Shown here: in pieces, positions 1 to 5,005 of the stretch
Position numbering within the stretch: position 1 is the stretch's first letter
Layout: every line of letters starts with the position of its first letter
Assembly: GCA_015661095.1 (NCBI GenBank)
Contig: JACVQI010000157.1
Span: 1-5,005, forward strand
Reading direction: 5' to 3'
Length of the DNA stretch: 5,005 nucleotides
From: Gammaproteobacteria bacterium
GTDB lineage: Bacteria > Pseudomonadota > Gammaproteobacteria > Eutrophobiales > Eutrophobiaceae
Notes under the pieces: model-generated
Databases searched by the model: none
What the model saw: only the letters and a program-made list of their open reading frames with translations
Told to the model about the DNA's origin: nothing
Translations under genes and position numbers: made by a program

Positions 1-699
1 GCCCCGCGCAGCTTCATCGTGGACTGGGATCCACTGGCACAGGAAAGTGTGTGGGAGGTGGAAACCGCCGGCATGTTCGATCGGTCCGGACTGTTGGCAA
101 CCGGCGGCGGGTTGGTGATCACCGGCAGCGGCACCGGTTACCTGCGGGCCTATAACGATCAGAGCGGGGATTTGCTGCACGAGATCGAAGTAAAAGCCTC
201 CATGGTCGCGGCCCCGGCCACATACACCGTCAATGGCGAGCAATATATCGCGGTCATGGCCGGGCTCGGCGGCGGCATTTTTACCTATGCCCCGGATCCG
301 AAAAGTGCCGCCTACCAATACGGTAATGACGGCCGCATCATCGCCTTCAAGCTGGATGGCGGTGCCATGCCTCCACGCGAACCCTTGCCGCCGGACCCGC
401 CATTCCCGGAACCACCACCGCTGGAGGCATCTGATGAGACTGTGGCACTGGGCGCGAATCTTTTCATGCAGTCCTGCGGTACCTGTCATGTGAATGCACA
501 GCGCGGTTATCCGCCGGATTTGCGGCGCCTGACGCCGGAAAGACACGCCCTGTTCGCTGATATCGTTCTGAAGGGGTTATTACGCCCTCTGGCCATGCCG
601 CAATGGGACGATGTGTATAACGAGGAAGAAGTGGCAGCCATCCATGCCTATCTGATCTCCATCGCCTGGGATGCCTATCGCGCGCAACAGCAGAATTGA
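1..699 (+). CDS. PQQ-dependent alcohol dehydrogenase with C-terminal cytochrome c domain (quinohemoprotein), 3' part only
   Basis: The frame is open from base 1, so the N-terminal part lies outside the window; the GTG at base 19 is internal and not a start. Codons 1-120 resemble the last blades of the eight-bladed PQQ propeller: a GLLATGGGLVITGSGTGYLRAY stretch (bases about 82-150; family pattern GGxLATAGGLVFxGxxDGxxxAYD), then a VAAPATY...QYIAV...GGG stretch. A proline-rich linker follows (bases 370-420, 11 Pro in 17 residues). Then comes a class I cytochrome c domain with a CGTCH heme-binding motif (bases 475-489) and a likely axial Met in PLAMPQW (bases 595-597). Family members are periplasmic: they oxidise primary or secondary alcohols with PQQ and pass electrons through the fused heme to the respiratory chain. 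The signal peptide, the PQQ/calcium ligands and the vicinal-Cys pair would be upstream and cannot be checked. The C-terminus is intact. Substrate unknown. Confidence 0.93.
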   Translation, partial: APRSFIVDWDPLAQESVWEVETAGMFDRSGLLATGGGLVITGSGTGYLRAYNDQSGDLLHEIEVKASMVAAPATYTVNGEQYIAVMAGLGGGIFTYAPDPKSAAYQYGNDGRIIAFKLDGGAMPPREPLPPDPPFPEPPPLEASDETVALGANLFMQSCGTCHVNAQRGYPPDLRRLTPERHALFADIVLKGLLRPLAMPQWDDVYNEEEVAAIHAYLISIAWDAYRAQQQN

Positions 700-717
700 G
701 AACCATCACGGACCAGC

Positions 718-733
718 CAGTATCCGGATACTG
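718..733. promoter_or_regulatory. 16-bp perfect palindrome downstream of the quinohemoprotein gene
   Basis: CAGTATCCGGATACTG reads identically on both strands and begins 18 bases after the stop codon. As RNA it could form a 6-bp stem with a CCGG loop, so it may help end or stabilise the 3' end of the transcript. No run of T follows, so it is not a textbook intrinsic terminator. A protein-binding site is the alternative. Confidence 0.3.
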
Positions 734-774
734 ATATTGAGGGAAATACGCTACAATAACCCGTGGTAGCAAGT

Positions 775-805
775 GTAGCCCGGATGGAATGAAATGGAAT
801 CCGGG
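775..805 (+). repeat. GTAGCCCGGATG...ATCCGGG hairpin repeat
   Basis: CCCGGAT (779-785) and ATCCGGG (799-805) form a 7-bp perfect stem around a 13-base loop, preceded by GTAG. The pattern GTAGCCCGGATG, about 12 variable bases, then AATCCGGG is one I recognise from memory as a recurrent intergenic repeat in many proteobacterial genomes. The loop here (GGAATGAAATGGA) differs from the commoner AGCG-containing versions. Confidence 0.55.
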
Positions 806-878
806 GAATTGTGGTAATGAGGGATTTGATATTAAACGAAAGATATGCGGTTAGTGGAGATGGTTACCCGGATTTGAT

Positions 879-910
879 GGACAGGAGTCCGAATGTCGCG
901 AGTGCAGGAC
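879..910 (+). repeat. Degenerate partial copy of the 51-bp repeat
   Basis: GGACAGGAGTCCG at 879-891 matches the GGACAGGGAGTCCG segment of the second full copy (991-1004) apart from one base. The following AATGTCGCGAGTGCAGGAC then loosely tracks the rest of the unit. It directly abuts the first full copy, so the array is probably two and a half units long with the oldest unit decayed. Confidence 0.45.
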
Positions 911-1012
911 GACATACAGGAAGTATTAGTGTCGCGAGAGGACAGGATGTCCGTAGCGACTGACATACAGGAAGTATTAGTGTCGCGATAGGACAGGGAG
1001 TCCGTAGCGACT
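911..1012 (+). repeat. Two tandem 51-bp repeat units
   Basis: Copies at 911-961 and 962-1012 begin GACATACAGGAAGTATTAG and end GTCCGTAGCGACT. They match at 48 of 51 positions; the differences are G/T at unit position 28 and two adjacent substitutions in the GGACAGG-GTCC segment. Each unit contains a short dyad (GGAC...GTCC). The units abut with no spacer. Being 17 codons long, the unit keeps a minus-strand frame open and creates a repetitive open reading frame, which I judge an artefact. Confidence 0.85.
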
Positions 1013-1035
1013 GAATATGAGCGACCGCCGCGCTG

Positions 1036-1047
1036 CATCCAGGCTAC
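1036..1047 (-). repeat. Inverted copy of the GTAGCCYGGATG motif (right end)
   Basis: On the minus strand this reads GTAGCCTGGATG and continues CAGCGCGGCGG, close to the AGCG-rich body I associate with this repeat family. The closing AATCCGGG half is absent, so this copy looks truncated. Confidence 0.5.
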
Positions 1048-1068
1048 GATCTCGACAATGACACCCGG

Positions 1069-1097
1069 TTGATAAGCGACCGTAGTGGCAATAGAAA
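1069..1097 (+). promoter_or_regulatory. Possible sigma-70-type promoter for the serine hydrolase
   Basis: TTGATA (1069-1074) resembles a -35 box. It lies 17 bases before TAGAAA (1092-1097), a 4-of-6 match to TATAAT at the head of an AT-rich patch. Transcription would begin near 1104, leaving a leader of about 35 bases before the ATG at 1139. That layout would exclude the upstream GTG at 1085 as a start. The match is weak and is read by eye only. Confidence 0.28.
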
Positions 1098-1125
1098 ATA
1101 ATAATTTTAATCCCCGTCCCTTGCT

Positions 1126-1132
1126 GGAGAGG
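1126..1132 (+). promoter_or_regulatory. Ribosome binding site that sets the serine hydrolase start
   Basis: GGAGAGG ends six bases before the ATG at 1139, an ideal Shine-Dalgarno position. The alternative GTG at 1085 has no comparable purine run upstream, so this site decides the start. Confidence 0.75.
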
Positions 1133-1138
1133 CCTCAC

Positions 1139-2302
1139 ATGAAAGCAAAGAAACAGGAATCAGGCCTGGATGCCGGCAGACTGGCATACCTGAAATCGGT
1201 CATCGAAGCAGATATTGCCCAGGGTAAATATTACGGTATGGCCATCGCCGTCGGCCGGCATGGCGTGCTGGAATTGCATGAGGCCATCGGCTATGGCGAT
1301 GCCGCGCGCAAGCTGCCGGTAAAATTAAATTCCATCATCAGCCTGTTTTCCACCACCAAGGCCATCACCAACGTACTGGTATTTCGCGCCATCGAACAGG
1401 GCCAGTTCGCTCTCACCACCAGGGTGTCCGAGATCATTCCGGAATTCTCCGGCGGCCTGCGCCAGGACATCACTTTCTATCATCTGCTCACCCACAGTTC
1501 CGGTCTACCCAGCGTCTATATCCCGCGCCCCGGCATGTACATCGACCGGCTCGATGAAGTTATCGCGGCCATCTGTCAGAACGTGCATTCCATGGAGGAG
1601 CCCGGCAGACGCGTGGATTATTCCCCGCTCGTGCATCACGCCCTCATGGGCGAAGCGGTACGGCGCACCGATCCGAACAAGCGTTCTTACCGGCAACTGG
1701 TGGAAGATGAGATTTTCAAACCCCTGAAAATGAATGACAGTTCCGTCGGAGTACGGGCCGATCTGAAAAAGCGGCACCTGGTACCGGTATTTCAGGGGAA
1801 TGCCCCGGTGCAGCATCTGGGGCACAGCGACCTGGGTCCGAATGGGGCCTTTGAAGAAGAACATGCGGAAATGCCCTGGCTGGGCGTGGTGTCGACTGTC
1901 GGCGATATGTACCGGTTTGCCGAGATGCTGCGGCGTGGCGGCGAACTGGATGGCGTCCGAATCCTGGGGCCGACCATCTTAAAACGCGCCCGCCAAAATC
2001 AGACCGGGGAGAAACCGAATGAACTGTATAAGGCCATGGCCATGTCGGTTGGCTGGGAGCCGTTTCCGGCCTATATCGGTCTCGGCTTTTCCCTGCGCGG
2101 CGCCAGCATCTGTCATCACCTCTATGGCACGCTGACATCCCCCGAGACATTCGGTAACTACGGTTTCGGCGCCACGGTCTTCTGGGTCGATCCGGAACTG
2201 GATCTGACTTTCGTCGCTTTGTCCACGGGCGTCATGGACCGGGTGCCGAACATGGAGCGGTTCCAGCGACTATCCGATCTTGCCGTCGCCGCAGTTATTT
2301 AA
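1139..2302 (+). CDS. Serine hydrolase, class C beta-lactamase/esterase family
   Basis: A 387-residue protein, within the usual size of EstB-type esterases and related beta-lactamase-fold hydrolases. The nucleophile motif SxxK is S71-T-T-K74, in the typical setting SLFSTTKAITNVL. LLTHSSGLP at 117-124 is a family hallmark. The second catalytic motif is probably Y161-S162-P163, in the place of the Tyr-x-Asn of class C enzymes. The C-terminal YGFGATVFWVDPELDLTFVALS (about 341-362) is the closing beta strand; the usual K/H-T/S-G triad is not evident there and FGNYG stands in its place. No signal peptide is visible, which argues for a cytoplasmic esterase, amidase or transesterase and not a periplasmic antibiotic-resistance enzyme. 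The start at 1139 is chosen for its ribosome binding site; a GTG at 1085 would add 18 low-complexity Asn-rich residues. The GMC dehydrogenase follows after 16 bases, suggesting an operon in which an ester is cleaved and the alcohol oxidised (inference). Substrate unknown. Confidence 0.9.
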   Translation: MKAKKQESGLDAGRLAYLKSVIEADIAQGKYYGMAIAVGRHGVLELHEAIGYGDAARKLPVKLNSIISLFSTTKAITNVLVFRAIEQGQFALTTRVSEIIPEFSGGLRQDITFYHLLTHSSGLPSVYIPRPGMYIDRLDEVIAAICQNVHSMEEPGRRVDYSPLVHHALMGEAVRRTDPNKRSYRQLVEDEIFKPLKMNDSSVGVRADLKKRHLVPVFQGNAPVQHLGHSDLGPNGAFEEEHAEMPWLGVVSTVGDMYRFAEMLRRGGELDGVRILGPTILKRARQNQTGEKPNELYKAMAMSVGWEPFPAYIGLGFSLRGASICHHLYGTLTSPETFGNYGFGATVFWVDPELDLTFVALSTGVMDRVPNMERFQRLSDLAVAAVI

Positions 2303-2318
2303 TCCTGTAAACACTCAT

Positions 2319-3944
2319 ATGGATACAACCTACGACTATATCATCGCCGGCTCGGGCACCGCTGGTTGTGTGCTCGCCAATCGTTTGTCGAAAGACGGGG
2401 CCAACAGCGTCTGTCTGATCGAAGCGGGTCCGCCCGATACCAGTCCCCTGGTGCATGTACCTGCGGCGGTCGGCGCATTGCTGTTTCATAAGAAGATGGC
2501 CTGGGGTTACAAGACCGCGCCGCAGGCAGCACTGGGCGGCCGCGAGATCCCCGTCCCCCGCGGCCGTGTCCTCGGCGGTTGCAGTTCCACCAACGGCATG
2601 GTCTATTTCCGTGGGCAGCCACAGGATTTCGACGACTGGTCCGGGATGGGCAATACCGGCTGGAGTTATCGCGAGGTACTGCCGTATTTCATCCGCTCGG
2701 AGAAGAACGAACAATTCGGCGATTCCCCCTACCACGGCAAGGACGGTCCCATGGTGGTATCGGATGTCAACCGCTATAACCCCTTGATCGATACTTTTCT
2801 GGCGGCTGCCTACTCCCTCGGTTATCCCAGGTGCAGCGATTTTAACGCCGCTGACCCGAATGGCTTCAATACCCGGCAGGGCAATATCCATAACGGCCGC
2901 CGCGTTTCGGGCGTCACCGCTTATCTGGATCCGATCAAATACCGGCAGAATCTGAAGATCCTGACCAACACCCTGGTGACCCGCATAATTCTTAAACAAG
3001 GCCGCGCGGTCGGTTTGGAAATGAACATTGCCGGCGCCATCCATAAGCTGACGGCGCGCAGGGAGATCATCCTCGCCGCCGGCGCCTTCGGTTCACCGCA
3101 GATCCTGATGTTATCGGGCATAGGTGACGGCCAGGAACTGCAATCACTCGGTATCGTCGTGCAACATGAACTACGGGAAGTTGGCAGGAATTTTCATGAT
3201 CATCCTGCCATCGGCATTATCATGAAGACCGAGAATACTGAATCCTACGGTGTGTCCCTCAAGGCCTTTCCCAGAGGCGTCTGGAATGTGATTGAGTATT
3301 TATTGTTCAGACGCGGGCCGCTGGCCAGCAATCTGTTTGAGGCCATGGGCTTCCTGCGTACCATCGAGGGACTGGATCGGCCAGATATCCAGTTTGTGTT
3401 TCAGCCGGCCACCCGCCCGACACCGCGCTTCCCCATCCCGGTCGGCCATGGCTATGCCATGAATCCGGTTCTTCTCTATCCAAAGAGCCGGGGCCGGGTG
3501 ACCCTGGCGAGCCCGGACCCACATGCCATGCCCGTCATCGATCCGAATCTGCTCGCGGAACAGGAGGATATGGAAACCATGATACGGGCGGTCAGGATGT
3601 CGCGAAAAATTTTGAATGCGCCGGCCTTCGACCGTTACGCGAGTGTCGAGCGATTGCCTGGTTCCGAACGGCAGGATGACGAGTCGCTGCGCGACTATGT
3701 TCGGCAATACGTCGCTACCGTGCACCATCCGGTCAGTACCTGCCGCATGGGCGGTGATGCCACTTCCGTAGTTGATCCGGAACTGCGCGTGCGCGGTATC
3801 GAGGGACTACGCGTCGCCGATGCCTCGATCTTCCCGCGCATCATCGGCGGTAACACCAATGCCGCGGTGGTTATGGTGGCGGAGAAAGCTTCAGACCTGA
3901 TCCTGGGGTTGCCGTCGCCGGAACCGATTGATATTGCTGAATGA
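2319..3944 (+). CDS. GMC-family FAD-dependent alcohol (choline-type) dehydrogenase
   Basis: A 541-residue flavoprotein, the normal length for bacterial GMC oxidoreductases such as choline dehydrogenase and AlkJ-type alcohol dehydrogenases. The N-terminus starts directly with the FAD-binding beta-alpha-beta fold: YDYIIAGSGTAGCVLANRL, with GSGTAG at 11-16 and the ribose-binding acid E36. GMC signature 1 is at about 81-98 (RGRVLGGCSSTNGMVYFRG) and signature 2 at 255-269 (GAFGSPQILMLSGIG). NFHDHP (291-296) is also conserved. The active-site base is likely H470 in HHPVSTCRMG, partnered by Asn in GGNTNAA (N514 by analogy with choline oxidase). There is no signal peptide, so a cytoplasmic or inner-membrane-associated enzyme feeding quinones is likely, oxidising an alcohol to an aldehyde or ketone. 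The ATG at 2319 is chosen because homology begins there; it lacks a clear Shine-Dalgarno sequence, so translational coupling to the hydrolase ending at 2302 is plausible. A TTG at 2280 would add 13 residues overlapping the hydrolase. The exact substrate cannot be told. Confidence 0.95.
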   Translation: MDTTYDYIIAGSGTAGCVLANRLSKDGANSVCLIEAGPPDTSPLVHVPAAVGALLFHKKMAWGYKTAPQAALGGREIPVPRGRVLGGCSSTNGMVYFRGQPQDFDDWSGMGNTGWSYREVLPYFIRSEKNEQFGDSPYHGKDGPMVVSDVNRYNPLIDTFLAAAYSLGYPRCSDFNAADPNGFNTRQGNIHNGRRVSGVTAYLDPIKYRQNLKILTNTLVTRIILKQGRAVGLEMNIAGAIHKLTARREIILAAGAFGSPQILMLSGIGDGQELQSLGIVVQHELREVGRNFHDHPAIGIIMKTENTESYGVSLKAFPRGVWNVIEYLLFRRGPLASNLFEAMGFLRTIEGLDRPDIQFVFQPATRPTPRFPIPVGHGYAMNPVLLYPKSRGRVTLASPDPHAMPVIDPNLLAEQEDMETMIRAVRMSRKILNAPAFDRYASVERLPGSERQDDESLRDYVRQYVATVHHPVSTCRMGGDATSVVDPELRVRGIEGLRVADASIFPRIIGGNTNAAVVMVAEKASDLILGLPSPEPIDIAE

Positions 3945-3945
3945 G

Positions 3946-4021
3946 TTAAGGCTGAAGGTGTTTAGACTGAAGGGGGTTAGGCAGAAGGGGATTAGGCTGA
4001 AGGGGTTTAGGCAGAAGGCTT
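3946..4021 (+). repeat. Five tandem 15-16-bp repeats, consensus TTAGGCTGAAGGGGT
   Basis: Units begin at 3946 (16 bases), 3962, 3977, 3992 and 4007 (15 bases each), starting two bases after the GMC gene. Variation is mostly GGCTG/GGCAG/GACTG in the middle and the length of the G run. The top strand is strongly purine-rich. The array is the left side of a larger inverted repeat whose right side starts at 4044. Confidence 0.85.
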
Positions 4022-4028
4022 ATTAGAT

Positions 4029-4039
4029 GACTTAAAGTC
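4029..4039. repeat. Small dyad at the tip of the large inverted repeat
   Basis: GACTT-A-AAGTC is symmetric around one base. AGA (4025-4027) and TCT (4041-4043) could extend the stem across one mismatch. It sits between the repeat array and its inverted arm, where the loop of a large hairpin would be. Confidence 0.4.
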
Positions 4040-4043
4040 TTCT

Positions 4044-4080
4044 ACCTTCAGCCTTCAGTCTTCAGCCTAATTACCTTCAG
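4044..4080 (-). repeat. Inverted arm complementary to the 15-bp repeat array
   Basis: ACCTTCAGCCTT (4044-4055) is the exact reverse complement of 3948-3959, and CTTCAGCCTAAT (4060-4071) of 3991-4002. Those two pairings cross, but a nested alternative also exists: 3949-3957 with 4060-4068, and 3994-4003 with 4045-4054. Several hairpin registers are therefore possible. The structure may act as a transcript-end or attenuating hairpin between the GMC gene and the metal-dependent hydrolase. No T run directly follows the stem. Confidence 0.7.
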
Positions 4081-4102
4081 TTTGTTGTCTTATTAAATTG
4101 TG

Positions 4103-4107
4103 AGGAG
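4103..4107 (+). promoter_or_regulatory. Ribosome binding site of the MBL-fold hydrolase
   Basis: AGGAG inside TGAGGAGAGA lies six bases before the ATG at 4114. It supports that start over the in-frame ATG at 4129. Confidence 0.8.
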
Positions 4108-4113
4108 AGAGCT

Positions 4114-4992
4114 ATGGCGGCCGAACATATGAAGTCCTGGAATATCGGAAACGTCGAAGTGACCCGTATTGTGGAATTGAATAATCATACCGATCCGCTG
4201 AATTTCCTGCTTTCGGACGGGTCGCCGGAATTGATGAAAAAGTATGACTGGTTGTTTCCGAATTTCGCCACGCCGGAAGGTGACATGATAATTTCTTTCC
4301 AGTGTTTTGTGGTAAAAACACCGGATCGCAAGATCATGGTGGATACCTGTGTCGGCAACGAGCGTTGGCGGGAACACGAGGTGTTTGTCAACATGCAGAC
4401 CTCTTTCCTTGAAGATATTGCAAAAGCCGGTTGCCCACCCGAGAGCATCGACACGGTGTTATGCACGCATCTGCATTTCGATCATGTCGGCTGGAATACC
4501 CGCAAAGTAGGCGATAAATGGGTGCCAACATTCCCGAATGCCCGCTACCTGTTCAGCAAAAAGGAATGGGAGCACTGGAAAAAAGTACCGCGCGACGGGA
4601 CTGTGCAGGCGCAGCATCTGATCGATTCGATTCAACCGGTACTGGATGCGAAACTGACGGACTTCGTGGAATCCGATCATCGGATCTGCAAGGAGATCAG
4701 GCTTATCCCCACGCCGGGCCATACGCCGGGACATGTCAGTATCCATATATCCTCGGAAGGAAAGGATGCCGTTATCACAGGCGATCTCCTGCACCATCCC
4801 ATCCAGATGGCGGAGCCCGACCTGCCGGGAAACTTTTGCATGGATGCGCAGCACGCCTGCAAGACCAGAAGGAAATTTCTGGAAGACTACGAGAACAAGA
4901 AGGCCTTCATTATCGGCAGCCACTTTTGCGATCCGACTGGCGGCTGGATCATCCGTGACAAGCGGAACTGGCGCTTCGAGAAAGGAATGTAG
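4114..4992 (+). CDS. MBL-fold metallo-hydrolase (lactonase/esterase-like)
   Basis: A 292-residue single-domain metallo-beta-lactamase-fold protein. The HxHxDH metal motif is H119-L-H121-F-D123-H124 in THLHFDHVGW. The third metal 1 ligand is likely H207 in TPGHTPGH, the bridging Asp D224 in VITGD, and the last His H270 in IIGSHF, so the dinuclear zinc site looks complete and the enzyme active. Layout and the DHVGWN context resemble the subgroup that includes N-acyl-homoserine lactone lactonases and other lactone- or ester-cleaving hydrolases, but nothing fixes the substrate and many relatives have no known role. No signal peptide is seen, so it is probably cytoplasmic. A strong ribosome binding site supports the ATG at 4114. 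It is separated from the GMC gene by a structured 169-base gap, so it may be expressed separately or attenuated. In context it could open a lactone or cleave an ester made by the dehydrogenases (inference). Confidence 0.92.
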   Translation: MAAEHMKSWNIGNVEVTRIVELNNHTDPLNFLLSDGSPELMKKYDWLFPNFATPEGDMIISFQCFVVKTPDRKIMVDTCVGNERWREHEVFVNMQTSFLEDIAKAGCPPESIDTVLCTHLHFDHVGWNTRKVGDKWVPTFPNARYLFSKKEWEHWKKVPRDGTVQAQHLIDSIQPVLDAKLTDFVESDHRICKEIRLIPTPGHTPGHVSIHISSEGKDAVITGDLLHHPIQMAEPDLPGNFCMDAQHACKTRRKFLEDYENKKAFIIGSHFCDPTGGWIIRDKRNWRFEKGM

Positions 4993-5005
4993 GATTAGTT
5001 CAGTC

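Larger units (their letters stand above)
775..1047. repeat. Putative composite repeat element bounded by inverted GTAGCCYGGATG motifs
   Basis: The left boundary GTAGCCCGGATG (775-786) and the right boundary CATCCAGGCTAC (1036-1047) are inverted copies matching at 11 of 12 positions. Between them sit the hairpin of the left end and the 51-bp tandem repeats. The arrangement resembles a small non-autonomous repeat, REP- or MITE-like, with no transposase inside. No flanking target-site duplication was recognised. It could instead be two separate dispersed repeats of the same family that happen to face each other around an unrelated tandem repeat. Confidence 0.45.
700..1138. other. 439-base intergenic region with palindrome and repeat element
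   Basis: No convincing gene lies here. In order it holds a perfect palindrome just behind the quinohemoprotein gene, a GTAGCCCGGATG hairpin repeat, a degenerate and two good copies of a 51-bp unit, an inverted copy of the GTAGCCYGGATG motif, and an AT-rich patch (about 1091-1112) that probably carries the promoter of the serine hydrolase. The only open frame of any length, on the minus strand, is produced by the tandem repeat itself. Confidence 0.75.

Noticed and set aside
911..1012. CRISPR-like array
   Set aside because: The two copies are directly abutting with no spacer and there are no cas genes; it is a simple tandem repeat.
832..1038. Minus-strand open reading frame of 68 codons with a 17-residue internal repeat (SVATD...NTSCM)
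   Set aside because: The frame exists because the 51-bp repeat is a multiple of three. It starts inside the right inverted motif, has no ribosome binding site I can see, and the composition is unlike a folded protein. Repeat-derived artefact is the simpler reading.
1085..1138. GTG start at 1085 giving 18 extra residues on the serine hydrolase
   Set aside because: No Shine-Dalgarno sequence precedes it, it lies within the candidate promoter, and the added residues are low-complexity. The ATG at 1139 has GGAGAGG at ideal spacing.
1139..2302. Antibiotic-resistance beta-lactamase (AmpC-like)
   Set aside because: There is no signal peptide, the Tyr-x-Asn and Lys-Thr-Gly motifs are not intact, and the neighbours are metabolic dehydrogenases.
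2280..2318. TTG start at 2280 for the GMC dehydrogenase
   Set aside because: It would overlap the end of the hydrolase and add 13 residues before the FAD-binding fold, where family members normally begin close to the position of the ATG at 2319.
2295..3044. 249-codon minus-strand open frame opposite the GMC gene
   Set aside because: It is a shadow of the GC-rich coding strand; the plus strand has unmistakable GMC motifs throughout and the antisense product shows no recognisable domain.
4114..4992. Naming the MBL-fold protein as a quorum-quenching AHL lactonase
   Set aside because: The metal ligands fit, but they are shared by many hydrolases of this fold; no substrate-specific feature or signalling gene is present to justify the name.

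Overview
The window looks like a catabolic or accessory stretch of a proteobacterial chromosome. A gammaproteobacterium is a reasonable guess, from moderately high GC, a GTAGCCCGGATG-type intergenic repeat and the mix of enzyme families. No species can be named from the sequence. It carries four genes, all on the + strand, all encoding oxidoreductases or hydrolases. There is no tRNA, rRNA, CRISPR array, transposase or phage gene.

Layout: (1) 1-699 is the 3' end of a PQQ-dependent alcohol dehydrogenase with a fused C-terminal cytochrome c domain (quinohemoprotein type). Its N-terminal part lies upstream of the window. (2) 700-1138 is a 439-base non-coding stretch. It holds a 16-bp perfect palindrome, a GTAGCCCGGATG hairpin repeat, two 51-bp tandem repeats with a degenerate partial copy, and an inverted copy of the terminal motif. 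The last two thirds look like a small composite repeat element of about 273 bp. (3) 1139-2302 is a serine hydrolase of the class C beta-lactamase/esterase family. (4) 2319-3944 is a GMC-family FAD-dependent alcohol dehydrogenase, 16 bases behind the hydrolase and probably co-transcribed with it. (5) 3945-4113 is an intergenic stretch of five 15-16-bp purine-rich repeats facing an inverted pyrimidine-rich arm, able to fold into alternative hairpins. (6) 4114-4992 is a metallo-beta-lactamase-fold hydrolase with a complete set of predicted metal ligands and a strong ribosome binding site.

Working together (inference): two alcohol dehydrogenases of unrelated chemistry, one periplasmic PQQ/heme and one FAD, sit beside two unrelated hydrolases, one serine esterase-like and one metal-dependent lactonase/esterase-like. 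This fits the breakdown of an alcohol- or ester-containing compound, with hydrolysis releasing alcohols that the dehydrogenases oxidise and possible lactone or ester intermediates opened by the hydrolases. The substrate cannot be read from the sequence. The repeat structures separate the cluster into three likely transcription units.
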